Shown in pieces: positions 22,701 through 33,584 of a DNA stretch of 64,000 nt (within the stretch, counting starts at the first letter, position 1; each line of letters begins with the position of its first letter). Under the pieces are notes generated by a model. That model made no database searches. It saw nothing but the letters and a program-made list of their open reading frames with translations, and had not been told where the DNA came from. The DNA is taken from contig NC_061126.1 in assembly GCF_905220365.1 (NCBI RefSeq), forward strand, positions 14,880,001 to 14,944,000. The letters are read 5' to 3'. Origin of the DNA: Vanessa cardui. Its lineage: Eukaryota > Arthropoda > Insecta > Lepidoptera > Nymphalidae. The position numbers and the translations under genes are program-made.

Positions 22701-23044
22701 TTTAACAGGTTTTTTTGTAAGCGTCGGTACAGAGTCACTGGTTGTATGATAAATTTGCATTGACAGACTGATATCAATTTATAACAATTATTCAAATAAC
22801 AATGGCGGCTGTTAATCATTTGAGTTCGGCATGTACAAAGTCGTGACTGAATCGAATTTGAAAACATTATGACATTAATTCATCTGCATATAACCGGTTA
22901 TCTGCAATTCAAACGGCTTTAAATACGATCAAACTTGTAATAAGATTATCGAATGTTATTTCGATAATGATATTCTAAATAGCTAAAAATTATTTTTATG
23001 TAACGGGCGGATCATGAGTCACTGTAACTGTTGACTTGCAAGCA

Positions 23045-23255
23045 GGATATATTAATATAAATAATTGTATTTAACTAACTTGACTTTGTATTTTTTAAAT
23101 GTTGAAAAAGAGTAACTACTGAGTTTCTTGCCGGTTCTTCTTGGTAGAAGCTACTTTCCGAACCGGTGGTAGCTTCACATAATTGTAAAATGACGATTCA
23201 AAACTGCTTGTAAAAGACTAGAATAAAGTTTATTTTGATTGATTGATTGATATAA
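23045..23255 (+). repeat. LINE-E 3' end
   Basis: 'aactactgagtttcttgccg', 'cgaaccggtggtagcttcac' and a tail of TTTTGATTGATTGATTGA. The start may be the 'gcaggatat' block at 23041. Confidence 0.8.
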
Positions 23256-23505
23256 ATAAATAAATAAATAAATATTGGACAACATTCCATACATTACTCC
23301 GATCCCAAAGAAAGTAGCAGTTGTAATGCTTTAGCACTTGTGTTACGGAAAATCAGAAGTAACGTCGGTACCACAAATACCCAGACCCAAAACAACATAG
23401 AAAACTAATGAACTTTTTTTACATCGACTCGGCCGGGAATCGAACCCGGGACCTCGGAGTTACGTACCCATGAAAACAGGTGTACACACTTAGCAACAGT
23501 CGTCA
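23256..23505 (-). mobile_element. SINE-B copy
   Basis: The left end is an (ATAA)n tail complement directly abutting the LINE-E tail. It includes 'gggaatcgaacccgggacct', whose complement contains a canonical B box (GGTTCGATTCC). The head ends near 'acagtcgtc'. This is the best B box of the SINE-B copies here. Confidence 0.8.
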
Positions 23506-23597
23506 TATATATAGTTACGACTGTTGTTTAATTAACAGTCATAAAGATTGCAGTCGTTTTCAACCGACTTCAAAAAAGAGGAGGTTATCAATTCGTC

Positions 23598-23654
<57 letters not shown>

Positions 23655-24094
23655 GTTACCTCATAACTTTTTACTGGGTGGACCGATTTTGATAATTTTT
23701 TTTTTGTTTGAAAGGTAGTGCCTCCCGTGGGGTCCCATTTTATTTTTATTTTTTTCCGATGATGGTATCCGTATGAAAACGACGTAAGTCTTAAATTTGC
23801 ATTATGTATGTGCGTGATAAATAGGTAAATAACTCAAAATTGGTTGGCACAATTTTGATGAATCTTTTAAAATTATAAAGGACATACTTTAAGGGTAGTT
23901 TGGTGAAAGTTTGGTAAGGTTCTGAGTATAGGATCCATGACAAATTAAGGGAACGGGAGGGAACGGAACAATTCTGAGGAGCACGTTAGCAATACTGGGT
24001 CGAATCTTTTATTTATGGGTTACTTGGATATTTAAATCACCTTCCGGAACGTGGTTATGTTCATGTAATAGTCATAATCGAATATTATAATTAA

Positions 24095-24346
24095 CTAGCG
24101 ACCCGCCCCGACTTCTCACGGGTGCAAAACTGATACTAAATATACTAAAGAATTTGTTTATTTAGGACATCACATTGCAAACTTCTAAAATTGTCAGTGT
24201 TTCTTTACTATATTGTTCATTTATTATACATACAAACCTTCCCCTTGAATCACACTATCTATTAAAAAAAACCGCATCAAAATCCGTTGCGTAGTTTTAA
24301 AGATATAGGGACAGAGAAAGCGACTTTGTTTTATACTATGTATTGA
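24095..24346 (-). mobile_element. Helitron nested in composite B
   Basis: 252 bp; CTAG end at 24095-24098 on the complement. The 5' end is TCAATACATAGTATAAAAC. It occupies the same internal site as in copies A and C. The hairpin region is mutated ('ccccgacttctcacggg'). Confidence 0.85.
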
Positions 24347-24707
24347 CGGAACTCCTAAACGGCTTACAGTTAGGGTGCGATTTGGGACAGAATTTCTTAC
24401 TGTCTTTAATCAAATTTTGTGTATATGATGTGATGTCATATGATGTACGACATAGCATACGAATAGCTCTTTTGCAAAGTTTTTTTACTGAGGTCGATTA
24501 CAGCTCATTCGAGGGTCGTACCTTGTAGTTTATACCGCATGACGTATTAAAGCCGCATTTTCGAAAATCTATTTTTGCTTTATTCGAAAGTTTCTTTTGA
24601 AATTGTCCCCGAAGTAGTTTCTGATTCATATAAACGGCACGCTTAATCTATCCATATTAAGAATAAAATGTTAGTCTACATCAGCTTCACTTAAAATCAA
24701 AAAATAA

Positions 24708-25290
24708 ATAAAATTTTAACAAAAAGAAAAACCGACTTCAAACAAACAAAACAGTATTTTAAAACAAATAAAAATGCACTAAAAGTAATAAAAATAATTG
24801 CATATTTAACATATTTTTGAGAGTCCTCCTAGGTAAAATGAAATGAAAAATATTAGACTACTTAAAAGTCGATTTACGATTATATAACGTAGTTATAATT
24901 ATTGCTATATTTGGAGTCGGTGTCAGCCAACCTATACTATATTTATCAAAAAACAATACGAGAATACTTTAAGAAATATGTTTCTTACAAATTACCTTTT
25001 ATACGATATTATACTGGGTCAATCAAGAGGCTCGTATCGCTTCTTTCTTTTGATTGTTGAAGCGGGTACCCGTGGCTGACACCGGCTTCAAATATAGCAA
25101 TAATTATAACTACATTATATAATCGTTAATCGACTTTTAAGTAGTCTAATATTTTTCATTTCATTTTACCTAGGAGGACTCTCAAAAATATGTTAAATAT
25201 GCAATTATTTTTATTACTTTTAGTGCATTTTTATTTGTTTTAAAATACTGTTTTGTTTGAAGTCGGTTTTTCTTTTTGTTAAAATTTTAT
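24708..25290. repeat. Large inverted repeat (fold-back), composite B
   Basis: Arms 24708-24928 and 25074-25290 pair from 'ataaaattttaac' to 'ggtgtcagcc', with a loop of about 145 bp. Arm-to-arm identity stays high although copy B has diverged from A, as expected if arms exchange sequence. Confidence 0.9.
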
Positions 25291-25471
25291 ATTGACTAGA
25301 TATAAATCCAAATGTTCATTATATACGTTTTGATTGATGTTTTAATAAAGAAATAATAATCTTCATTCAAGTAAATTCGTTTTCAAATTCGATTAACGAA
25401 TATCTTTATATTATTTTAATAAATTAAAATATAAGCTAACATCGGTACTAAACTACATATAAATTTTATGT

Positions 25472-25836
25472 ATAAATTTTTATAAATAAAAAATAACCGC
25501 CTTCAAAAATTAACTAAAAAGAAAAAAATAATCAGTTACATCCATATCCAATTTACGATTTTTTAATCACCTCTCAAAGTCGGTGCCAAAATTGCTAATA
25601 TAGGTACATAATACATACATACAAACCTAAATCTATTTATTGTATAGATGACACCATTAGACAAACCTTACTATCGATACAAATTAAATGATTTCAATAT
25701 AGGAATTTATTTACTTTCTTGGCACCGACTTCAAAAGGTGATTAAAAAATCGTAAATTGGATATGGATGTAACTGATTATTTTTTTCTTTTTAGTTAATT
25801 TTTGAAGGCGGTTATTTTTTATTTATAAAAATTTAT
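25472..25836. mobile_element. Fold-back MITE, second family
   Basis: Arms of about 117 bp (25472-25589 and 25720-25836) are near-perfect inverted repeats, starting 'ataaatttttataaat' and containing 'aaccgccttcaaaaatt'. The 130-bp centre is unrelated to the 218-bp-arm family. The motif ACCGCCTTCAAA resembles that family's ACCGACTTCAAA, so a distant link is possible. Confidence 0.85.
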
Positions 25837-26089
25837 TTACTGCTTTTCAGTGTTGTTTTGTTATTTATAATTACAATTGGTAGTGTTTGTCATTCACTTT
25901 ATTATACTCAGTACATTTCGGCTTTCGACTCTAAACATAACTCAACGCCGTTTCAATACGATGTGGACTGCAACTCAAATTAAGCGTTACCTAAGTTACA
26001 ATAGCCTAATGTTAACTGCTCATCGTCAATTAGACAATACCATTTTTCCCGATGCAATACCGTTAATCATTGAGGAGTTCTCTTGGTAG

Positions 26090-26540
26090 TCCACCATCAG
26101 CTAGACTTCATCATAGGCATGTTTACTAACATCAATTGCTTGAAGACTATCTTAAAGAAATAGAACTAAACCCGTAAAATAGTTACTTACTAATAGGTTC
26201 TGATTACCAGTTGTGGTCTTCATCATCAGTTCTACTTCATCAAATGTCACTTTTCGTAAGCATATGACCAAGGCACTTTGAATAAAACCGAAATCACTAT
26301 AGGTGTGCCTATAAAATTTGAGGAGTTCCCTCGATTTCTCCAGGATCCCATCATCAGATCCTGTTCTCCTGACAATGGGACCACCTGTAAAACATGCCCT
26401 TTCAAACAAAAAAAGAATTGTCAAAATCGGCCCAGCCATCTTCGAGTAATTCGGTAACATACATAAAAAATAAAAAAATAAAAAAAAAAAGGCCCCGACG
26501 AATTGAGAACCTCCTCCTTTTTTTGAAGTCGGTTAAAAAG
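26090..26540 (-). repeat. Diverged relative of the composite element's left end
   Basis: The complement of 26400-26540 has 'ccgacttcaaaaaaaggagg', 'aggttctcaattcg' and 'gggccgattttgacaatt', the left-end landmarks. The region 26200-26390 adds a segment ('gaggagttccctcgatttct', 'caggatcccatcatcag') absent from copies A-C, so this is a related longer family. Confidence 0.65.
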
Positions 26541-27351
26541 AACCTCAGAAGTCACAGTTTCTCATTTAAAATATAGTGTAATTTGTAAAAACAATCGGCA
26601 CAGATACTTGTATTGGTACCAATAATTTTGCATATGTTAAACATATGATTCAGCTTTCGCACGGCGTTTAAGTACTACATCGCGAAGAAACCGGTATATA
26701 ATTATGTATGTAGTGTAGATCTGCCAGATATTTGGGGCAGAGCTTTGGAAATGAACTTCTCTTCGGATTAAAAAATTGAGTACCCTATAATCGGTAGTAA
26801 GATAGGCTTCATATAATATAAAAATACTTTTAGATAAAAGTCTTACTGTCTTGTATCATAGTGCGCTTCGCTTGTTATAATTTTTATTTTTAATTTGTAT
26901 CTCAAAACATGCTTGCCTATTTTGATTTTTTTATATGTTAGTTGGCATACGGGCAGGAGGCTCACCTGATGGAGCACCAGGGCTAGCAGGTGCGTTTTAA
27001 AACATAAACTAATTATGTAGTGATCATTATAAATAAATATTTAAACGAAGAAAACCTTAAATATTACTAACTGCGTGACCCATATATACGAAAACAAATC
27101 AATAAAACATAACACTGTGTTATTAAACATAATTATCAATATTTAATATAATCTATAACTTAACGAGTTCAACATTTCAAGTAGCGATCACGCACGTGCG
27201 GATATGCGCACGCGCAGCTTACACAACGCTGCCGCAGGTGACGGGGGTTGAATGAAGTGCGACACAGTTGCAACACCGCCCCATTCATGCAACTTGCAAC
27301 AGTTAATAAATCTTATTTATCAACAAGTTCAATGCCTTTTTGCTTGTTAAA
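26541..27351. other. No gene; REP-D scrap and CpG-rich patch
   Basis: A short REP-D-like tail complement lies near 26938-26985 ('ggcaggaggctcacctgatg'). At 27188-27295 there is a compact CpG-rich block with the palindrome cgcacgtgcg (27191-27200), unlike the AT-rich surroundings. Confidence 0.5.
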
Positions 27352-27578
27352 TCAATACATAGCATAAAACAAAGTCGCTTTCTTTGTCCCTATGTCCCTT
27401 TTTAATCTTAAATCTTTAAAACTTCGCAACGGAATTTGATGCGGTTGTTTTAAATAGATAGTGTGATTCGAAAGGAAGGTTTTCACTGATCATTTTAGAA
27501 GTGATGTCTTAATAAACAAATTCTGTAGTATATTTAGTATCAGTATTGCACCCGTGCGAAGCCGGGGCGTGTCGCTAG
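27352..27578 (+). mobile_element. Stand-alone non-autonomous Helitron
   Basis: Begins TCAATACATAGCATAAAAC after host A (27351) and ends 'acccgtgcgaagccggggcg' then CTAG before host T (27579). 227 bp, same family as the three nested copies. No Rep/Helicase. Confidence 0.9.
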
Positions 27579-27579
27579 T

Positions 27580-28329
27580 ATTTGATAATATTGATAAAAT
27601 AAAATTAATTATTTATTAAACCGAACCCTTTTTGAAATGAATTGCGGTTTCACTAATTTATAGCCCAGTGTGTACTGGCCTGATTTTTTTATCGCGTTTT
27701 GTGTTTAATTTGTTTTATGATCTTAATAATTCTTTTAAGGCTCATTAACTTGATATCTTTGTAAATTATATTATTTATTAAAGTAATTACATTAGTTGTA
27801 AATAAAACCTGTTTATTAATGTATTATTATGAGACAATTGTAGATTATTAAAAAAAGGATCTAGAAATAAATAATCCTCCTTGGATTGTTGTTGAAATTT
27901 TAATTTTCTAATTATATGAAATTATTAAAAATAAACTAATTTTAAACACAATTGAAGAATATAAAGAGCATACCCTACTTGCTCACACAATGAGCTAGTA
28001 CTCGTTTACTGCTATTATATTATGTAAATTTAATGAAATAAATAATTTAATTAAATTAAAAAAGTGATGATAAAGATAGTATCTGGATATACGTAAAAAT
28101 ACCCTCACAGTATGAACTTGTATGAATTTGACGTCATCATCAAATTTACAACTGTTTAAGAATTAAACAATGCATATGCACATACAAGTAGAAACATGGA
28201 TGGTCAGTAATGTACTATAAAACAAATGACAAATGACTTTATTAAAATATTATCTTTGCTAATGAATATAAAATTACTTGTTACTATTGATGACAGACCT
28301 GACATATGTTATATAGATTTCAACATATT
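27580..28329. other. No gene seen
   Basis: AT-rich, unassigned. Confidence 0.5.
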
Positions 28330-28496
28330 TAAAACAAGTAGTCGCCCTCGGCTTAGCTCGCAGTCGTTTTAGGATGGTTTGATTGGTTGTCATGTATTAG
28401 GCAGATTCCATCAAATTCGGTTCAGCGGTTTGCTCGTAAAAGAGCTACAGACAGACAGACTGAGTTACTTCCTCATATATAATATTATATAGATAA
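28330..28496 (-). repeat. Helitron-like fragment
   Basis: 'gtagtcgccctcggcttagc' at the left (3' end on the minus strand), 'caaattcggttcagcggttt', a (CAGA)n run, and 'ataatattatatagat' at the right, complement of a Helitron-type 5' start. Confidence 0.6.
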
Positions 28497-28731
28497 AAAT
28501 GTAATGAAACTTAATCAAATAAATTATTCTATTTTTAAATTATATTCAATTGAAAATATACCAATAAAATATATATTAATAGCATAAACGATTGCTATAA
28601 ACGATGTCCAAATATTGACTAGACAATTATGATATATAATAATAACACACGCGCGATAAACTTATATTTACTTAGACGGATTTGATGATTAAGCATATAT
28701 GTCAAATTGTATAACAATATCATATATATTT

Positions 28732-28790
28732 TGAGCCAAGATGGCTCAGTGGTTAAAGCAAGCATCTTAATCGATTGCAATTCAAACCAA
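28732..28790 (+). repeat. SINE-A head only
   Basis: 'gagccaagatggctcagtggtt' to 'gcaattcaaacca': the tRNA-related part without body or 3' tail. Losing the 3' side is not the usual SINE truncation. It ends where the coiled-coil ORF is cut, suggesting one deletion removed both. Confidence 0.7.
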
Positions 28791-28794
28791 TTTT

Positions 28795-29877
28795 TTATTT
28801 TGGCATACAATAATTTGTTACTAATTGTCCCCCACACATGTCATTGAGCAAAACACCCATATCTCTTCCCATTCCATCACTATAAATTTTAGTACATTTT
28901 TTGGGAGGAACATGATGTGTTTTGCTTGGTATGGCGTTGACATAAGCTGTTGACTGAGATGGAGGCACCATACCAGAGCACAGCCCAGAACGATCCCCAG
29001 AGTCAGAAGCGCCCCGACAATCACAAGCATAGTGGTTTATGAGAGAGTCAAAGCGCTCCGAATTATACTTACTTAAGTCTAGTAGATTGTTCATGGCTGC
29101 GATATGACCAGTAATTTCATTTTGGGACAATTCATATTTTTTTGATATGGTGTCTAAGGAGCTTTTTAAATATGATATCTCAGCCTGAAGAGCAGTCACA
29201 TCAGCCTCATAACCTTGTCTCATATCTTTCACATTCTTATTATACTCAATCATTTTTAATTTGAGTGTATTTCTTTCCTTACAGATTTTTTCATAATTAA
29301 GGCAATTATTTCTAGATTTTATCAATTTTTGTGTTTTCTTAATATACCTATTAATTTTAATATATTTCTTGAATTTATTATTACTTAATACTAGACTGGA
29401 AGAACCTATGTCATCACCAGTCAAATCAATTGTCGAAATGTCATTGTTACTGGTGAGTGGGGACACTACTGTGGCTTTATATCCAACCAGTTCATCATAT
29501 AGACACTGGGTTTGAGAGGCCTTCAAGTTGAGGTTATTGTTTTCTAATTCTGATATATATAGTTGGGCCTTATGTAATTTAGCTTTTAAGTCATTGGTGA
29601 GCATAAGAGCTTGCTCATACTCATCTCTGCAATTATCAAACCCCCTGACTATTTCTTGCAAATTATTATTTTGTTCTTCCATTTCTACATATCGTAAATG
29701 TAACTGCGAAAGCTCAGATTTTAATGCGTTGTTTTTATTAAGAATTTGCAAGAATTCTTGTTCATTATCATCCCTTTCTTTTAACAGTAGATCACACTGA
29801 GTCCTGGATGCTTTTAGTTCCTGGAGCGTCAGCTGTTGTTCCTCGGCCTGACGCGCCTTGGTGCTACGAGTCATCAT
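28795..29877 (-). CDS. Coiled-coil ORF1/gag-like protein, C-terminally truncated
   Basis: A 360-codon open frame starting MMTRSTKARQAEEQ. Residues about 10-120 and 195-270 are rich in charged and leucine heptads, so probably coiled coils. Between them lie an acidic DLTGDD (151-156) and a basic KFKKYIKINRYIKKT stretch (168-182), which could bind nucleic acid. Near the end, IYSDGMG (331-337) looks like the first block of an SGNH-hydrolase fold, but the protein stops 24 residues later, so no catalytic triad can exist. I recall this layout (coiled coil, basic patch, SGNH start) in lepidopteran retroelement ORF1/gag-like proteins; that is recollection, not a search. No reverse transcriptase lies downstream: the frame ends at a SINE-A head (28732-28790). 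Being open for 360 codons, it is either young or under constraint; a host-captured gene is possible. Confidence 0.6.
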   Translation of the reverse strand: MMTRSTKARQAEEQQLTLQELKASRTQCDLLLKERDDNEQEFLQILNKNNALKSELSQLHLRYVEMEEQNNNLQEIVRGFDNCRDEYEQALMLTNDLKAKLHKAQLYISELENNNLNLKASQTQCLYDELVGYKATVVSPLTSNNDISTIDLTGDDIGSSSLVLSNNKFKKYIKINRYIKKTQKLIKSRNNCLNYEKICKERNTLKLKMIEYNKNVKDMRQGYEADVTALQAEISYLKSSLDTISKKYELSQNEITGHIAAMNNLLDLSKYNSERFDSLINHYACDCRGASDSGDRSGLCSGMVPPSQSTAYVNAIPSKTHHVPPKKCTKIYSDGMGRDMGVLLNDMCGGQLVTNYCMPK

Positions 29878-30120
29878 GTTTTATAAAAATAGAAGTTATT
29901 AGATAAAATAATATAGACGGCGTCAGTGTGATCAAACAGTTGCTATAATATTTGACTTATAAATTGTGAAATAGGGTTTCTATAGTGAGTTAGAGGGATA
30001 ACAAGAAGTTGAACAAGAAAACTTTTTAAAATTGAGTTCGTTACCTGCGTAATGTCAGCTGACGAACACAACACAAGAAAACACTGCACATTAACGAACG
30101 ACACTCAGTATATTAATATA
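29878..30120 (-). promoter_or_regulatory. Possible 5' leader of the coiled-coil ORF
   Basis: About 240 bp upstream of the minus-strand start, GC-richer in its distal part ('cgtcagctgacattacgcag'). No TATA box at a usual distance. It could be a retroelement 5' UTR with an internal promoter. Weak. Confidence 0.3.
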
Positions 30121-31010
30121 CTTTTTATATATTACATTAATAACTTGATATAAATACAAAATTAAAGCTAATACAGTTATTTTTTATAATAAAATAATAA
30201 TTTTTATTTGTTGAGAGAAGTTTTTTTATGACATTAGGCTAGTGTTGCCACAGGAAAAAAAAAGTAAACTTTACAATGAAGCGTCAACAATTAAATACTA
30301 CCACCGTTTCGGAAAGCAGCTTCTAGCGAGAAGAAACGGCAAGTAACTCGTATAGTTGCTCTTTTCATATAAACAAATTAATAGTTTTGTTATTTACAGT
30401 TATTAATGTTCTATCATGGAACCCGAGCCTAACTCCAGGGGTTTCTTTCCAAAAAGTACTCTTTTAATGAATAATACGATTTATTTATTAATTTAGTCTT
30501 AATAAATCTCCTCGAAAGGTGAAGGCCTATATTTATAGACTGTTCCTGTGATATTTTTCTGAAATAAATAAATAATTTCTACGTCAGGTATATACATATT
30601 ATGTTAATAAATATTGCAGTAGTTAGCAAATTTACACGTAGGTAACCCATTATTTTTAATGACGCTAACGAACGCAGTGATATTAAAGGTCAATGACCAC
30701 TTAATAATGAAATTATATGAATCGACTTATTTACCTATTTTATCATTTAAAAAATCATTATTTATATTAATAATTACGCCTGTAACAACGTAGGCAGTCA
30801 ATATTTAATTCACTTAATTCAGTATAAATGTCACTTTGGAATCATTAGTGTATATAATGAGATATCACAAGTTCTTAAAATGGATCTATAATATCAATAG
30901 ATTTTTTATCAACATGCGTTCAAATGCGTATCTGTAAAAATCCTATCTAAGATGATTAATGGTGATTTTTATTGGCAGCATAGAAAAATTTATAGTTAGA
31001 AAATGTAAAG
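30121..31010. other. No gene; one LINE-E remnant
   Basis: A minus-strand LINE-E scrap at 30282-30375 ('ctaccaccgtttcggaaagc', 'gagaagaaacggcaagtaac'). The rest is AT-rich and unassigned. Confidence 0.55.
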
Positions 31011-31258
31011 TAACAGCCTGTAAATTTCCCACTGTTGGGCAAAGGCCTCCTCTCCCATTAAGGAGAGGGTTTGGAACAAATCACCACGCTGTTCCAATAC
31101 AGATTGGTGGAATGCACATGTGGCTGATTTAGATGAAATTAGACACATGCATCCTTACGATATTTGCCTTCACCGCCGAGCACGGTTATAAAGGAATTAT
31201 AAACTCAAATTAAGCACATATATATAGTGGTGCTTGCCTGGGTTTGAACCCGAGCATC
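31011..31258 (-). mobile_element. SINE-A, head broken at a (TA)n palindrome
   Basis: 'gtaacagcctgtaaatttcc' to 'gggtttgaacccgagcatcg', after which the expected A-box half is replaced by (TA)n and an inverted SINE-A head fragment (31289-31345). Confidence 0.8.
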
Positions 31259-31290
<32 letters not shown>

Positions 31291-31294
31291 GATG
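31255..31294. repeat. 40-bp perfect palindrome around (TA)n
   Basis: catcgt, (AT)n, acgatg: exactly self-complementary. It joins two opposite SINE-A heads. Confidence 0.9.
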
Positions 31295-31345
31295 ATTTCG
31301 GGTGTATATATATACCAAAGAAAGCACTACTGAAGATTCGTTTAC
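31289..31345 (+). repeat. Inverted SINE-A head fragment
   Basis: 'cgatgatttcgggt', a short TA run, then 'agaaagcactactgaagatt', corresponding to plus-strand SINE-A 'gcaagcaccactga...'. Orientation is opposite to the abutting copy. Confidence 0.65.
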
Positions 31346-32185
31346 TTAAATTATGCTTATGAAAAACAAAACCAATGTGTTACCGACTTTTCCGCGAGAG
31401 ATCCATTTAATAAGACTTTGCTATTAATATTTTTGTACAACTCAATAATTAATTGTTAAAATTAAAGTTAATAACTTTAATTTAATTTTCTTTTTAACTT
31501 TTGATTATATACGAATGACTTTAATTTAATTGAACGAATCAACAAATATTCAATGGACAGTTTAAAATTAATTATATAACAAAAGTGATTTGATTATAGG
31601 AGTGGAGTTCTCAAGGTTATTATCACAAGATAGGGAGATTGTTCTGCAGCCATTCCTTCGCTACGCACAATATATTTACCACTTCCGAAAGGAACTATGT
31701 ACCTATCGTACAAAGTATAACATTGGAGGCATTTTAATCGGTATCTTAATGGTTCTGTTAGCGCACACGTGTTATCGTAATTACTTAAATTGATAGTGCT
31801 TTATGACATTCTGATATTAAGTGGAGCCATAACTTACAAAATGATATGAAATTTTATTACGGTGTACGTTGTATTAAATTCTAGTTTATTTATGAAATAA
31901 TAAATAATATCTATTAACGCAGATAAGAACACGAGCCTTTTATGTATTTAGCTAATTCGTAAACAGTTATCATATTGTATTAACAGCGTTTATATATTGC
32001 TAACAAGAAACGGATTTGTTTGACTGTGTTTTCGTCGAATCACGTTGCATTATATATTTCCAACAAAAAACTTATATATTAAATCAATATGTTATTTATT
32101 AAAGTGGGCTGATAAAAACTTTTTCAAATGTATAGAACCGGAAAGAAATTAATTAGTTTTTAATTTAATACTTGTTTACTTCCAG
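31346..32185. other. No gene seen
   Basis: AT-rich. The 67-codon plus ORF at 31590-31793 has no recognised motif. Confidence 0.45.
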
Positions 32186-32345
32186 GCAGGATACATACCT
32201 ATATAATTGTAATTAACTAACATGACATTGTATATAATATACATTGTATATAATACACAACGTCATGTTAGTCAAAATAATTTTAATGTTAAAAACAGCA
32301 TAACTGAAATTAATATTAGCATTTCGAACCGGTGGTAGCTTCAAT
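32186..32345 (+). repeat. LINE-E 3' fragment with internal inverted repeat
   Basis: 'ggcaggatacatacctata', 'taactaacatgacattg' and 'cgaaccggtggtagcttca'. At 32217-32271 'actaacatgac' returns as 'gtcatgttagt', an imperfect palindrome inserted within LINE-E sequence. Confidence 0.6.
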
Positions 32346-32407
32346 ATGGGAATGAAACGATCGCCTCCTGGCTATTTCATCTCATATTAAATTGTTTATA
32401 TAATATA

Positions 32408-32600
32408 TGAGAAAAACAAAAAAAAACCCGCTGAGTTTCTTTCGCCGGTTCTTCTCAGGTCAGGGTATTTTCTTTTCCGAACCGGTGGTAGTGTTTCAAT
32501 TGACCATCAATAAGAAAGTGTAATGCTTCTATATTAAATAAAGTTATTTGAGTTTGAGTTTGAATTAATATAGTTTGAATAAAGTTTATTTTGATATCCA
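32408..32600 (+). repeat. Second LINE-E-like 3' end
   Basis: 'ctgagtttctttcgccggtt', 'ccgaaccggtggtag', then 'aataaagttatttgagtttg' and 'ataaagtttattttgata'. A related subfamily in tandem with the previous fragment. Confidence 0.65.
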
Positions 32601-33584
32601 CCACAATAATTACAGAATCAATATCAATAAAGTACTATTTTTTTATGCCTGGAAGTCAACATATACTAAGACATCTATTTGCTAACATAGAATTTCATTT
32701 TGAATATTCTTAAAATAATCTTTATAATCAGAGTATTATAGACTATATTATTTTGCAATACAGCATAAGATAAAGCGCTTATTTCGGTTGTACGAAATGT
32801 GGTGGGTAAATTTAATAGCTCGTTCTGGGTCACGTGGTACAGTTTTTGTTTGGGAATATATTGGAAGCGGAGTGGCTCGTGCATGTCGGACAGCGTTCAG
32901 TGTAAATCAATTAGCATCGACAAACTGCCAACTTGTTTCACCATGACACGTACATCAACGGAAAAGTGCTTTTGTTTCGATTTCAGAACCGCTGCCTCGG
33001 ATTCGTTCGGAAATTTACACGAATCGGTTTATCATTTAGTGGTCGGTTGCTATTTTTTTCAAAACTTTGACTGTGATATTGTACGTACAGAGTAAGAAAA
33101 CCTTCGTCAGTTTTCAAATTAATTCCTATATCAAGTCATAAACTCTTAGTACGTTTTAAATCTAAACATCAAATCAATGTGACGCAATATGTCATTCTCG
33201 ATCGTAAAAGCAGATAATCGCTCACACTGAGCACAAGAATATAGACCTTTTTCTTACCCCGACTGTACGCATATCGTATGCGATTAATAAAAATACTCAT
33301 CTATATTGAATAAATTTATTTTGTCTAAATCTAAATTTTTTTTGTTTTTCACGGCGTAATCTCTTCAATTCACCAAATTTCTAATTAATAATACTTGGAT
33401 TTGTTGTTCTATGGGAGAGGCTTTATGTTAGCAGTGGAAGGCAAAAGTCTGAAAAAAATCAGCTTGTTAATCAACATAGTCAATGCAATTCTTAGTTTAA
33501 TAGCTTTTAATTGATCAACATGGACGTCCGTCACATATATCAGCTGTCAACTGTCACCATGTGTCACTATTTTATATTGACACT
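32601..33584. other. No gene seen
   Basis: The longest ORF is 98 codons (plus, 32799-33095). Its Cys/Phe/Ser-rich product shows no domain and has no repeat of its own. I do not call it a gene. Confidence 0.4.

Larger units (their letters stand above)
23560..25290 (+). mobile_element. Composite fold-back element, copy B
   Basis: Same order as copy A: 'caaccgacttcaaaa', 'gaggaggttatcaattcg', 47 Ts, nested minus Helitron (24095-24346), unique segment, inverted repeat ending 'gttaaaattttat'. Scattered substitutions and an 'acaaacaaaacag' variation make it more diverged from A than C is. No coding capacity. Confidence 0.82.

Noticed and set aside
28795..29877. Ordinary host coiled-coil gene
   Set aside because: Not excluded, but the SGNH-like start, the abrupt end at a SINE and recollection of similar retroelement ORFs make a retroelement origin more likely.
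31255..31294. (TA)n palindrome as a replication origin or transcription terminator
   Set aside because: It lies exactly at a junction of two SINE fragments, and no supporting elements are present.
32799..33095. 98-codon ORF as a small secreted or cysteine-rich protein
   Set aside because: Cysteines are scattered, there is no signal peptide and no neighbouring exon support.
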